Shown one piece after another: positions 6,239 to 13,167 of a stretch of 22,094 bases of DNA. The stretch's first letter is position 1; each line of letters begins with the position of its first letter. The translations under genes were made by a program, and so were the position numbers. The notes below the pieces were generated by a model, which had not been told where the DNA came from, did not search any database, and saw nothing but the letters and a program-made list of their open reading frames with translations. The DNA comes from DASXTS01 sp036505275. GTDB taxonomy: Bacteria; Actinomycetota; Actinomycetes; Mycobacteriales; Pseudonocardiaceae. The stretch spans positions 1 through 22,094 of the forward strand of contig DASXTS010000377.1 in the NCBI GenBank assembly GCA_036505275.1, given 5' to 3'.

Positions 6239-7630
6239 TCAGCAGCCCAGGAGGTGCACGGCGAGGTAGTGCTCGAGTTGGTCCATCGAGACCCGCTCCT
6301 GGGCCATCGAGTCGCGCTCCCGGACGGTCACCGCGTCGTCGGTGAGGGTGTCGAAGTCGACGGTGACGCAGAACGGTGTGCCGATCTCGTCCTGCCGGCG
6401 GTACCGGCGACCGATCGCGCCGGCGTCGTCGAACTCGACGTTCCAGTGCTTGCGCAGCGCGGCGGCCAGGTCGCGCGCCTTGGGCGAGAGGTCGGCGTTG
6501 CGGGACAGCGGCAGCACGGCCACCTTCACCGGCGCGAGCCGCCGGTCAAGACGCAGCACGGCCCGCCGGTCCATGCCGCCCTTGGCGTTCGGCGCCTCGT
6601 CCTCGGAGTACGCGTCCAGCAGGAACGCCATCATCGAGCGGCCGACGCCGGCCGCGGGCTCGACGACGTATGGCCGGTACCGGGTGCCCGTTGCCTGGTC
6701 GAAGTACGACAGGTCGACGCCGGAATGGTCGGAGTGCGTGGTGAGGTCGAAATCCGTGCGATTCGCGACACCCTCCAGCTCGCCCCATTCCGACCCGGGA
6801 AAGCCGAAGCGGTACTCGATGTCCACCGTCCGCTTGGAATAGTGCGACAGCTTCTCCTTGGGATGCTCGTAGTGCCGCAGATTCTCCCGGCGGACGCCGA
6901 GATCCACGTACCACTGCGTGCGGGTGTCGATCCAGTACTGGTGCCACCGCTCGTCCTCGCCCGGCTCGACGAAGAACTCCATCTCCATCTGCTCGAACTC
7001 GCGGGTGCGGAAGATGAAATTGCCCGGCGTGATCTCGTTGCGGAACGACTTGCCCAGCTGGCCGATACCGAACGGCGGCTTGCGCCGCGACGTGGTCAGC
7101 ACGTTCAGGAAGTTGATGAAGATGCCCTGCGCGGTCTCCGGCCGCAGGTAGTGCAGGCCCTCGTCGTTCTCCACCGGCCCGAGGAACGTCTTGAGCAGGC
7201 CGTTGAACATCTTCGGCTCGGTGTAGCGACCACGGACGCCACAGTTCGGGCACGGAACCTCGTCCAGGGTGGCGGTGTCCTTGCCGGTGCGCTCGGCGTA
7301 CTCCTCCTCGAGCTGGTCGGCCCGGAACCGGTGGTGGCAGTTCGTGCATTCGACCAGCGGGTCGACGAAGGCCTCCACGTGGCCGGAGGCTTCCCACACC
7401 TGTCTGGGCAGGATCACCGACGAGTCCAGGCCGACCACGTCGTCCCGACCGGTCACCGTCGAGCGCCACCACTGCCGCTTCACGTTCTCCTTGAGCTCCA
7501 CGCCGAGCGGCCCGTAGTCCCACGCCGACCTGGTGCCGCCGTAGATCTCGCCGCACGGGTACACGAACCCGCGGCGCTTGCACAGGTTCACGACGGCATC
7601 GATGCGGGCCATGTCGGCGGCGGGCGGCAC
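6239..7630 (-). CDS. glyS: Glycyl-tRNA synthetase (dimeric alpha2 type)
   Basis: It charges tRNA-Gly. The class II core is complete: the GEIYGGTRSAWDYGPLGVELK N-terminal region (split here only for description), RPETAQGIFINF, FRNEITPG motif 2, REFEQMEMEFF, and motif 3 EPAAGVGRSMMAFLLDAY. Two Cys pairs (CTNC and CPNC) lie in the insertion typical of bacterial alpha2 enzymes. The C-terminal anticodon-binding domain begins near LAPVKVAVLPLS. I choose GTG at 7630: GGGAG sits six bases upstream and the length, 463 aa, equals what I recall for the M. tuberculosis enzyme. ATG at 7612 is an alternative six codons in. The frame is open further upstream without a plausible start. The gene appears to be monocistronic with a hairpin right at its stop. 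Confidence 0.96.
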   Translation of the reverse strand: MPPAADMARIDAVVNLCKRRGFVYPCGEIYGGTRSAWDYGPLGVELKENVKRQWWRSTVTGRDDVVGLDSSVILPRQVWEASGHVEAFVDPLVECTNCHHRFRADQLEEEYAERTGKDTATLDEVPCPNCGVRGRYTEPKMFNGLLKTFLGPVENDEGLHYLRPETAQGIFINFLNVLTTSRRKPPFGIGQLGKSFRNEITPGNFIFRTREFEQMEMEFFVEPGEDERWHQYWIDTRTQWYVDLGVRRENLRHYEHPKEKLSHYSKRTVDIEYRFGFPGSEWGELEGVANRTDFDLTTHSDHSGVDLSYFDQATGTRYRPYVVEPAAGVGRSMMAFLLDAYSEDEAPNAKGGMDRRAVLRLDRRLAPVKVAVLPLSRNADLSPKARDLAAALRKHWNVEFDDAGAIGRRYRRQDEIGTPFCVTVDFDTLTDDAVTVRERDSMAQERVSMDQLEHYLAVHLLGC

Positions 7631-7732
7631 TGGCTTCTCCCTGCGTAGTAGGCGAAGGTGCTCAGGGTAGCTAGGCGAGCCGCCCGCGCGCTCGGGTGAT
7701 ACACCCTTCAGCGCCACCGCGCCGGCCTCGGC

Positions 7733-7750
7733 GCCGGCAGCAGCGCCGGC
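7733..7750 (-). terminator. Weak terminator candidate after the monooxygenase
   Basis: Two GCCGGC hexamers (each self-complementary) flank a six-base loop, about 40 bases past the stop of the FAD monooxygenase on the minus strand. The surroundings are full of GCCGGC-like motifs, so this could be chance. The 160-bp interval to glyS must also hold the glyS promoter, which I could not place. Confidence 0.25.
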
Positions 7751-7790
7751 ACGGGCACCCAGGGTAGCCCATGATTGGTTGCGGAATTAG

Positions 7791-8965
7791 TTAGCGCCGC
7801 GACGGAACGGCTGGTGCGAAGGGTTTGTTCAGGGAGTCGGCGACCGCCCGGAAAGCGTAGTGCAGCATCTCCGTTTCGTAATGGGCCTTGGCCGCCGCCA
7901 GCGTTACCCGCTGGGACGCTACCTCGACAAGGGTGCCGCAAAGAAGTCGCGCATCCTTGAGCGCAATGTTTGCGCCATCGCCTCGACCTGGCGACATGGT
8001 GTGGATGGCGTCACCGAGCAGCGTAATGTTGCTCGCCTGCCAGCGCGGCACCGGCCGCGATGACGTGATGCAAACAGGAAAGGTCGCCGAAACATCGGCT
8101 TCCCCGACCAGACGGCCCACGGCGGGATGCCACCCGGCGACCGTCTCGCTGGCCAGCTGGTGCAGCGTGGCCGGGTCCGCGTCGCGAAAACGCAGGTCCA
8201 GCAGCGGCATCGTCCACGAGAAGTAGTCGGGTATGTCCGTCAGCAGCGCTCCCGGCGCGAGCCTGGCCGACGCTTGCCGGACCGGTTCCCGGGTGCGACA
8301 GGTCGCCACCGCCATGGCGGCCTCACCGGGGCCGATGACCCGGTTGAACGAATCGAGGAGAACGTCAGGCATCCAGTCGAGCGTCTCGGCTCCGATCGGT
8401 GTCCTGCCATAGACGGCCCAGTGCAACTCGTCAACGACCGCTTCGGGAATCAATTGCTGGCGCACCGCCGAGTTGGTGCCGTCCGCGCCGACCAACAGGT
8501 CTGCGGTCGCCGACGTACCGTCCGCGAAAAGCGCGCGCACCCGCTGTCGCCGATGTTCTCGTAGCACCGAAACAGCTTTCCGAAGTGCACCGGACCGTCC
8601 AGGCCGGCCAGCAGAATCTCTCGCAGGGTCAGCCGGTTGACCCCGAACCCGGCGAGGCCCGGCTCGACGGGTGGGATCGTTTTGGCGAACTTCGGGCGCA
8701 GCTGGTCATCCATGAAGATCATTCGTGTCGCCTGTCGGATTGACGTGGCGACACAGAGGTCGAACAGGTGATTCGGCAGGCAGTCACGGAGAGCGCGAGC
8801 GCCCGATTCCTTCAAACCGATGCGGTATCCCTGGTTTCTGAACTGGGCGGACTCGTCACGCTCGTACACCGCGACGCTGATCCCGGACCGGACCAGGCCG
8901 TTCGCCAGGCACAAGCCGCCGATGCCGCCACCGACGACGAGGACATCGAGCGGAGCCGCGGACAT
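7791..8965 (-). pseudogene. FAD-dependent aromatic monooxygenase, broken by a one-base frameshift
   Basis: The two halves lie in different frames. The N-terminal half (8965 to about 8543) has the Rossmann FAD motif VVGGGIGGLCLANGL and MSAAPLDVL as its start. The C-terminal half (to TGA at 7791) has DLLVGADGTNSAVR and the second FAD motif LLGDAIHTMSPGRGDGANIALKDA. This is the PHBH/UbiH/TetX-like flavin hydroxylase family. Restoring one G to the GGG at 8540-8542 (codon 142) joins the halves smoothly as DSGVRALFADGTS and gives 391 aa, normal for the family. The defect is either a real null mutation or a dropped base in the sequence. The gene is divergent from a MarR regulator. Likely roles are hydroxylation or detoxification of an aromatic compound or antibiotic; the substrate is unknown. 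Confidence 0.82.
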
Positions 8966-8973
8966 GTTCGTAC

Positions 8974-9002
8974 ACCTTACAGAACGCTGTCGCGACAGTA
9001 AA
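8974..9002 (-). promoter_or_regulatory. Putative promoter of the FAD monooxygenase
   Basis: On the minus strand TTTACT (9002-8997) is followed by 17 bases and TAAGGT (8979-8974), eight bases before the ATG at 8965. It is a reasonable sigma-A-type promoter giving a leaderless transcript. The palindrome at 8987-8998 lies across its -35 and spacer. Confidence 0.55.
8987..8998. promoter_or_regulatory. 12-bp palindrome, candidate MarR operator
   Basis: CTGTCGCGACAG is a perfect palindrome in the 61-bp gap between the divergent monooxygenase and MarR genes. It overlaps the -35 regions of both proposed promoters, so one bound dimer could repress both. This arrangement is common for MarR regulators. 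Confidence 0.55.
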
Positions 9003-9020
9003 GGTTGCTACAGGTACCAT
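8992..9020 (+). promoter_or_regulatory. Putative promoter of the MarR gene
   Basis: GCGACA (8992-8997), 17 bases, then TACCAT (9015-9020), six bases before the ATG at 9027. The -35 shares its GACA half with the palindromic operator. The transcript would be leaderless; no ribosome-binding site precedes the ATG. Confidence 0.5.
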
Positions 9021-9026
9021 CGCTGG

Positions 9027-9545
9027 ATGGTGAGTGGGCGAGCGAAGCAGCCGCGACCTCCAGGTCAGGAAGCCGATGCCAACGGTCCGGCGATCAAGCT
9101 CGTGCTGGGTGGTGGTTCCCTGATCCACCAGGTCGGACGCGAGCTGAGTACGGCGTTGGAACGTCGACTCGTGGCCTTCGACGTCACCCCCCAGCAGGCG
9201 GCGGTGCTACTACACGCCAGCCGGGGGGACCGTAGTCCGAGCCAGCTCATGACCCTGCTCGGCACCGACACCGCCGGCATGACCAAACTGCTCGACCGCC
9301 TCGAAGGCAAGGGGCTGCTCCGCCGCCGCAGACACCCCCTCGACCGACGAGCAATCGTCCTCGAGCTGACCGAACAGGGCCGCGCGCTGCTGCCCCGCCT
9401 GCCGCCAATCTTCGGGCGGATCACCGCGCAAGTCTTCGCTGGGTTCACCAACCATGAGATCAAGCAGCTCACCGCCATGTTGCAGCGAATTCTCGACAAC
9501 CTCCGTGCCGAATCCGGACCCGCGGGCGGCGCCGGTCTCGGCTGA
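9027..9545 (+). CDS. MarR-family transcriptional regulator
   Basis: This 172-aa protein has the MarR winged helix-turn-helix at about 50-120: a recognition-helix region with LMTLLGTDTAGMTKLLDRLEGKGLL and a wing with RHPLDRRAIVLELTEQGRALL, including the conserved D-R pair. Helices at either end form the dimer interface. MarR proteins usually repress a divergent gene and release DNA on binding a phenolic or other ligand. Here the divergent gene is the frameshifted FAD monooxygenase. The ATG at 9027 is chosen because TACCAT lies six bases upstream; an open frame continues to 8820 but would run through the divergent promoter region. The GTG one codon later is an alternative. Confidence 0.9.
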   Translation: MVSGRAKQPRPPGQEADANGPAIKLVLGGGSLIHQVGRELSTALERRLVAFDVTPQQAAVLLHASRGDRSPSQLMTLLGTDTAGMTKLLDRLEGKGLLRRRRHPLDRRAIVLELTEQGRALLPRLPPIFGRITAQVFAGFTNHEIKQLTAMLQRILDNLRAESGPAGGAGLG

Positions 9546-9625
9546 CCTGTGCCGATCAGTCCGAGAGCAGGTCGAAGTCCATACGATCGGCGGGGACACG
9601 TGGTCGGCGGTGGCGGAGGTGCGCG

Positions 9626-9901
9626 GTGGGACGGGAACCCGGTTGGCGGCGGCAGTTGGTACCGGGCGAGGGTCCGCTGGCCAGGGTTCCGGCGCCGCTG
9701 GTGTTCCTCGCGGTGGCCGCGGTGTTCGCGGCCGGAGTCCTGGTCGGCGGCGCGGTCGGCGCGCTGCTGCTCGGCGCGCTCGCGGTGCTGATCGCGGCCC
9801 TGCTCGCGGTGGCGTGGCCGCGGCTGGCGCCGGCGGAACGCGGACTGCGGCTGGTGGTGTTGCTCGTGCTGGTGGCGGTCGCGGTCTCGGTGCTGACCTA
9901 G
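9626..9901 (+). CDS. Small integral membrane protein (DUF6703-like)
   Basis: It has 91 aa and begins at GTG 9626 with GGAGG six bases upstream. After a short charged N-terminus (GREPGWRR) there are probably three membrane segments: about 24-42, 43-61 and 72-91, separated by a WPRLAPAERGLR loop. The protein ends right after the last helix (VSVLT). The pattern resembles the actinobacterial DUF6703 family as I remember it; no function is known. A TACGAT hexamer at 9582-9587 might be its -10. It lies 62 bases before smtB on the same strand. Confidence 0.75.
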   Translation: MGREPGWRRQLVPGEGPLARVPAPLVFLAVAAVFAAGVLVGGAVGALLLGALAVLIAALLAVAWPRLAPAERGLRLVVLLVLVAVAVSVLT

Positions 9902-9963
9902 CCGCGTCTGGGGTTTTCCGGCCGCGGTGGATTTGCCGCGTTGCCGGCTGCGCAGGAAATACC

Positions 9964-10308
9964 ATGGCCGGTGTGAGCAGGCCCGCGATGTCGACGGACG
10001 GCCAGGCGGCCCCGGAGCACCATCCCGAGACGCTGGCCGCCGCAGGTGAGCTGCTACGGGCGCTGGCCGCGCCGGTGCGGATCGCGATCGTGCTCAGACT
10101 GCGGCGCTCACCGTGCTGCGTGCACGAGCTGGTTGGCGCGCTCGGCGTGAGCCAGCCGCTGGTCAGCCAGCACCTTCGGGTGCTCAAGGAGGCCGGCGTG
10201 GTGCGCGGCGACCGGCACGGCCGCGAGGTGGTCTACCGGCTGGTCGACGAGCACCTGGCGCACATCGTGGCCGACGCCGTCGCACATGCCGAGGAGGAGC
10301 CCCGATGA
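9964..10308 (+). CDS. smtB: ArsR/SmtB-family zinc-responsive repressor
   Basis: This 114-aa protein is a clear counterpart of M. tuberculosis Rv2358 (SmtB). The core GELLRALAAPVRIAIVLRL and CVHELVGALGVSQPLVSQHL form the helix-turn-helix. The alpha-5 metal site is exact: Asp95, His97, His108 and Glu111, in the D-x-H-(10)-H-x2-E spacing of cyanobacterial SmtB. This predicts zinc-induced release of DNA. The ATG at 9964 has AGGA seven bases upstream; GTG 9973 and ATG 9988 are possible later starts. Its stop overlaps the zur start (ATGA), so the two are co-translated. In mycobacteria SmtB represses the smtB-zur operon when zinc is low. No obvious 12-2-12 operator is seen just upstream. Confidence 0.92.
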   Translation: MAGVSRPAMSTDGQAAPEHHPETLAAAGELLRALAAPVRIAIVLRLRRSPCCVHELVGALGVSQPLVSQHLRVLKEAGVVRGDRHGREVVYRLVDEHLAHIVADAVAHAEEEPR

Positions 10309-10718
10309 CGGTGGATCGGGACGCGGCGACCGTCCCCGGCCAGCGGGCCACCCGGCAGCGCGCCGCCGTGGCCAGGCTGCTCGATGAGATCGACGAGTTC
10401 CACACCGCCCAGGAGCTGCACGAGGAGCTGCGCCGCCGCGGCGAGGCGATCGGCCTGACCACGGTGTACCGCACGCTGCAGACGCTGTCCGACGCCGGCG
10501 AGGTGGACGTGTTGCGCACCGACTCCGGCGAGTTGGCCTACCGCCGCTGCTCGGCGCACCACCACCATCACCTGGTGTGCCGGCACTGCGGCCGCACCGT
10601 AGAGGTGGAGGGCCCGGCGGTCGAACGCTGGGCCGAGCGGGTCGCCGCAGAGCACGGCTTCCGCGACATCAGCCATACCGTGGAGATCTTCGGCTGCTGC
10701 ACCGAATGCCCTACGTGA
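10305..10718 (+). CDS. zur: Zinc uptake regulator Zur (FurB), Fur family
   Basis: This 137-aa Fur-family repressor is the counterpart of M. tuberculosis Rv2359. The N-terminal winged helix is RQRAAVARLLDEID...TTVYRTLQTLSDAGEVD. The C-terminal dimerisation domain has a five-His run at 85-89 (AHHHHHLVC) and two CxxC pairs, Cys92/Cys95 and Cys132/Cys135, which form the structural zinc site. With zinc bound, Zur represses zinc-uptake genes. It starts at the ATG overlapping the smtB stop, the same gene order and overlap style as the mycobacterial zinc operon. Fur-type iron sensing is less likely given the smtB partner. Confidence 0.93.
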   Translation: MTVDRDAATVPGQRATRQRAAVARLLDEIDEFHTAQELHEELRRRGEAIGLTTVYRTLQTLSDAGEVDVLRTDSGELAYRRCSAHHHHHLVCRHCGRTVEVEGPAVERWAERVAAEHGFRDISHTVEIFGCCTECPT

Positions 10719-10830
10719 TCTTCGCAATCAGCTGGTCGTCAAGGTCGATCCGCAGCGGCCACGGGTCATCGACCTGGAGGCTGCCTGGCCAGACGGCCCG
10801 GTCGCCGCAGCGGAGCGCGTGAACGTGACG
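10711..10830 (-). pseudogene. Possible remnant of a Uma2-family gene 3' end
   Basis: The minus strand reads 39 codons from after a TAG at 10833-10831 to a TAG at 10713-10711. The end (DDPWPLRIDLDDQL) resembles the PFPV-x-DL C-terminus of Uma2 (DUF820) nuclease-like proteins. There is no start codon and nothing recognisable upstream. It could be chance, since this GC-rich gap between zur and the convergent operon is open in several frames. Confidence 0.22.
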
Positions 10831-10885
10831 CTAGTCACTCCGGGCTGGCGTGAGCACCGGACAGGTGTCGCGTTCACGGGGCAGA

Positions 10886-10900
10886 CCCACGCTCCGTGGG
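10886..10900. terminator. Hairpin between zur and the convergent TIGR03943 gene
   Basis: CCCACG and CGTGGG form a 6-bp perfect stem around three bases, 20 bases past the stop of the minus-strand TIGR03943 gene. It could also stop read-through from zur. No T tract. Confidence 0.45.
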
Positions 10901-10919
10901 CGCAAGGTGAGGGGTTGGG

Positions 10920-11726
10920 TCAGGACTCGTACGGGTCCGGCGGCGGCGTTACCTCGGTCAGTGAGGTGATCTTGAACACCGGCACATAGCCGTTGCCCTC
11001 GGTCGCGGAGTGGGCGACGATCTCGCCGCGGGCCTCCAGCCAGGTGTCCGGCGGGTAGCGGTGCGCGGCGTCGCCATCCAGGCGGACCTTGATCGGGATG
11101 GCGTCCGCGGCACAGCAGTTGATAACGAGCCGGGCCAGGTCGACCGAGCCGTCCGGCATGTGCACGACGAATCCGACGAGCCGGATCTGCCGGCCGTCCA
11201 GGCTGCCCGAGCTGTCCCAGACCGCTCTGGTCACCGCGTCACCGATCTTGAGCAGCGGTGCGTCCTCGGTGGGGAGCTGGTCGAACGCCGCGGACCCGGA
11301 CGGCGCCTGCCGGGCAACCGCGGACAGGTCGCCGGAGCGGGCCACCTTGTCTGCTCCCAGGGCCGGCGGGGCGATCAGGAGTATCGCCAGCACGGGCAAC
11401 AGCAACAGCCACGGGCTGTGCGAGCTGTGCCCGTGCCCCTCCCCGGCGTGCCCGTGGCCATCGTGCCCGGCCCCGGCGGGCCCGTGGCCATCGTGCCCGG
11501 CGTGTCCGTCGCCGGCGGTCACGGCGCGACCGTGCGCCCTGGCCGTGGCGGCCTGGATGTCCCTGGCGATGCCGACCCCGGCGAGCAGCACCGTGATCAC
11601 CCCGGCCGCGATCAGCCAGGGCAGCAGCCACGGCTTGACGTAGCGCAGGTACTCGCCGTTCGCCGCGATCTTGAGGACGGCGCCGCCGAGCAGAATCAGC
11701 AACACGTTCTGCGTCTCGCGCCTCAC
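10920..11726 (-). CDS. TIGR03943-family putative permease subunit with His-rich loop
   Basis: At 268 aa, it has an N-terminal membrane pair at about 7-22 and 33-52, a cytosolic-or-outer loop, a third segment at about 105-120, and a soluble C-terminal domain (about 140-268) with VINCCAADAIPIKV, typical of TIGR03943 proteins. The loop at 74-103 carries nine His residues mixed with Gly and Asp, a likely metal-binding tract. It starts at GTG 11726, overlapping the stop of the permease gene (GTGA), so the two products are made together; the same pairing occurs as B. subtilis YcgQ/YcgR. Transport substrate is unknown. The neighbouring SmtB and Zur genes suggest zinc, which is inference. It is the last gene of the recO-uppS operon. 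Confidence 0.85.
   Translation of the reverse strand: MRRETQNVLLILLGGAVLKIAANGEYLRYVKPWLLPWLIAAGVITVLLAGVGIARDIQAATARAHGRAVTAGDGHAGHDGHGPAGAGHDGHGHAGEGHGHSSHSPWLLLLPVLAILLIAPPALGADKVARSGDLSAVARQAPSGSAAFDQLPTEDAPLLKIGDAVTRAVWDSSGSLDGRQIRLVGFVVHMPDGSVDLARLVINCCAADAIPIKVRLDGDAAHRYPPDTWLEARGEIVAHSATEGNGYVPVFKITSLTEVTPPPDPYES
11451..11500. repeat. 20-bp direct repeat encoding the His-rich loop
   Basis: CCCGTGGCCATCGTGCCCGG occurs identically at 11451-11470 and 11481-11500, a 30-bp period in frame with the TIGR03943 gene. It encodes part of two HDGHG-type units, so the loop probably grew by duplication of ten codons. Confidence 0.8.
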
Positions 11727-12757
11727 CGCGCGCCACCCAGCACAAGCAGGCCGGCGAGCACCGCGCAGATGATGGCGACCACGAAGGTGGCGGGCGCGAA
11801 CCGAGCCGCGAACCGGCGCCCGAACGTGCCGGCCTGCAGCGCGTAGAGCTTGACGTCGATCGCCGGCCCGACCACGAGGAACACCAGGCGCGGCAGCAGC
11901 GGCAGCTGGGCCAGCGAGGCGACAACGAAGGCGTCGGCCTCGCTGCACAGCGCGAGCACCACGGCCAGCACGGCCATCACCAGCACGCCGAGCACGATCT
12001 GTCCGGACAGTGTGGCGAAAACCCACGGCGGCACCAGCACGTTGAGTACGGCCGAGGTGAGCGCGCCGAGCACGAGGAAGCCGCCGGCCTCGGCGAGGTC
12101 GTGCCGCGCGGTCTCGGTGAACACCCGCCAGCGCGACTGGCCATCACCGGCCTCCACGACCCGCCGGGCCCGCTCGGCGATCCACTCCAGCCGGCCGAAG
12201 CGAGCCCACAGCCAGCCCATGACCATCGCGGTGGCCAGCGAGCCGAGGAACCGGGCGAGCACCATCCGCGGCTCGCCGGGGAAGGCCACCTTGGTGGCCA
12301 CCAGCACCACGGGGTTCACCGCCGGCGCGGCGAGCAGGAAGGTCAGCGCGGCCGCCGGTGGCACGCCCTGCTGGATGAGCCGCCGGGAGACCGGCACCGA
12401 GGCGCACTCGCAACCGGGCAGCGCTACCCCGGCGAGCCCGGCGACCGGCACCGCGGCGGCCGGGCTGCCCGGCAGCAGCCGGCGCATCAAGGCCGGCGAC
12501 AGGAACGCCGCGATCAGCCCGGACAGCACCACTCCGAGCACCAGGAACGGCAGCGCCTGCACGCACACCGCGACGAACACGGTCGAACCGGTGCGCAGTC
12601 CGGGCCGGTCAAGCAACCTGGACAGCGGCCCGCTGAAGATCAGAGCGAGCACGATGACGGCGCAGAACACCTCCAGCGAGGTGATTCGCCGCTCGTTGCG
12701 GCGGCGGTGCCTCGGCTGGCTGGTCTTGATGGCGACCGCCGCGTCGTGCGAACCCAT
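11723..12757 (-). CDS. DUF318/YraQ-type permease
   Basis: This 344-aa multi-pass membrane protein has about eight hydrophobic segments. The family hallmark LPGCECASVPVSRRLIQQG, followed by LTFLLAAPAVNPVVL, is present; these Cys residues sit at a membrane edge and are thought to handle a metal or metalloid in relatives such as ArsP. A second half contains LALCSEADAFVVASL and VGPAIDVKLY, the matching repeat. A basic N-terminus (PRHRRRNERR) precedes the first segment. The start is ATG 12757, sharing one base with the stop of the YbjN-like gene; an open frame reaching 13477 is a shadow of uppS. It is coupled to its TIGR03943 partner downstream. Substrate unknown; zinc or another soft metal is plausible. 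Confidence 0.88.
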   Translation of the reverse strand: MGSHDAAVAIKTSQPRHRRRNERRITSLEVFCAVIVLALIFSGPLSRLLDRPGLRTGSTVFVAVCVQALPFLVLGVVLSGLIAAFLSPALMRRLLPGSPAAAVPVAGLAGVALPGCECASVPVSRRLIQQGVPPAAALTFLLAAPAVNPVVLVATKVAFPGEPRMVLARFLGSLATAMVMGWLWARFGRLEWIAERARRVVEAGDGQSRWRVFTETARHDLAEAGGFLVLGALTSAVLNVLVPPWVFATLSGQIVLGVLVMAVLAVVLALCSEADAFVVASLAQLPLLPRLVFLVVGPAIDVKLYALQAGTFGRRFAARFAPATFVVAIICAVLAGLLVLGGAR

Positions 12758-13167
12758 CAGGCCTGCACGAGTAGCTCGCCGCGCAGCTGGGACGCGGTGG
12801 AGATGACCAGCATGAGCAGCGTGCCCAGCGGCTCCACGGCCAGTCCGGCGGCCGGAAAGGCGTAGCGCAGGGTGACGTCGATGCCGTGCTCGGTGCGCAC
12901 CGCGCCCAGGGTGCCGAACAGGCCGTGCCCGGCGCGCAGCGCCACCCGCTCGCACATGTCGGAGTCGGCCGGCAGGTCCCAGGCCACCACGCAGGTCAGG
13001 CTGAGCATCACCAATCCTTCGGCCAGCTCGACGGCCTGCAGCGCGCCGGCGACCTCGGCATGCCGGAAGGACAGCGCGCCGTCGTCGTCGACCCGCACGT
13101 CCAGGTACCGCTCGAGCGCCTCCTTCGCGGCGTCGAGCGAGCTGGCCGTAGTCATCCGGGCCGTCAT
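12757..13167 (-). CDS. YbjN-like hypothetical protein
   Basis: A soluble protein of 136 aa with the alpha-beta pattern of YbjN/type III secretion-chaperone-like folds: a first helix (LDAAKEALERYLD), paired strands with DDDGALSFRHAEV, then LVMLSLTCVVAW and a C-terminal helix (GTLLMLVISTASQLRGEL). The family assignment is by eye and moderate. No enzyme motif is seen. It starts at ATG 13167, overlapping the uppS stop by four bases; a second ATG four codons in (13155) is possible. It overlaps the permease start by one base. Coupling on both sides suggests stoichiometric expression with neighbours, but the job is unknown. Confidence 0.75.
   Translation of the reverse strand: MTARMTTASSLDAAKEALERYLDVRVDDDGALSFRHAEVAGALQAVELAEGLVMLSLTCVVAWDLPADSDMCERVALRAGHGLFGTLGAVRTEHGIDVTLRYAFPAAGLAVEPLGTLLMLVISTASQLRGELLVQA

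Noticed and set aside
5936..7648. 570-codon plus-strand frame antisense to glyS
   Set aside because: glyS on the minus strand has complete class II motifs; the antisense product has no recognisable domain and is Arg/Val/His-rich in the manner of a shadow.
7631..7790. T-box or other riboswitch before glyS
   Set aside because: No T-box motif (UGGN) or specifier-type structure could be seen; the short GCCGGC motifs explain the apparent hairpins.
8538..8567. Programmed ribosomal frameshift in the monooxygenase
   Set aside because: There is no heptamer slippery sequence or obvious downstream pseudoknot, and this enzyme family is not known to use frameshifting. A lost G is simpler.
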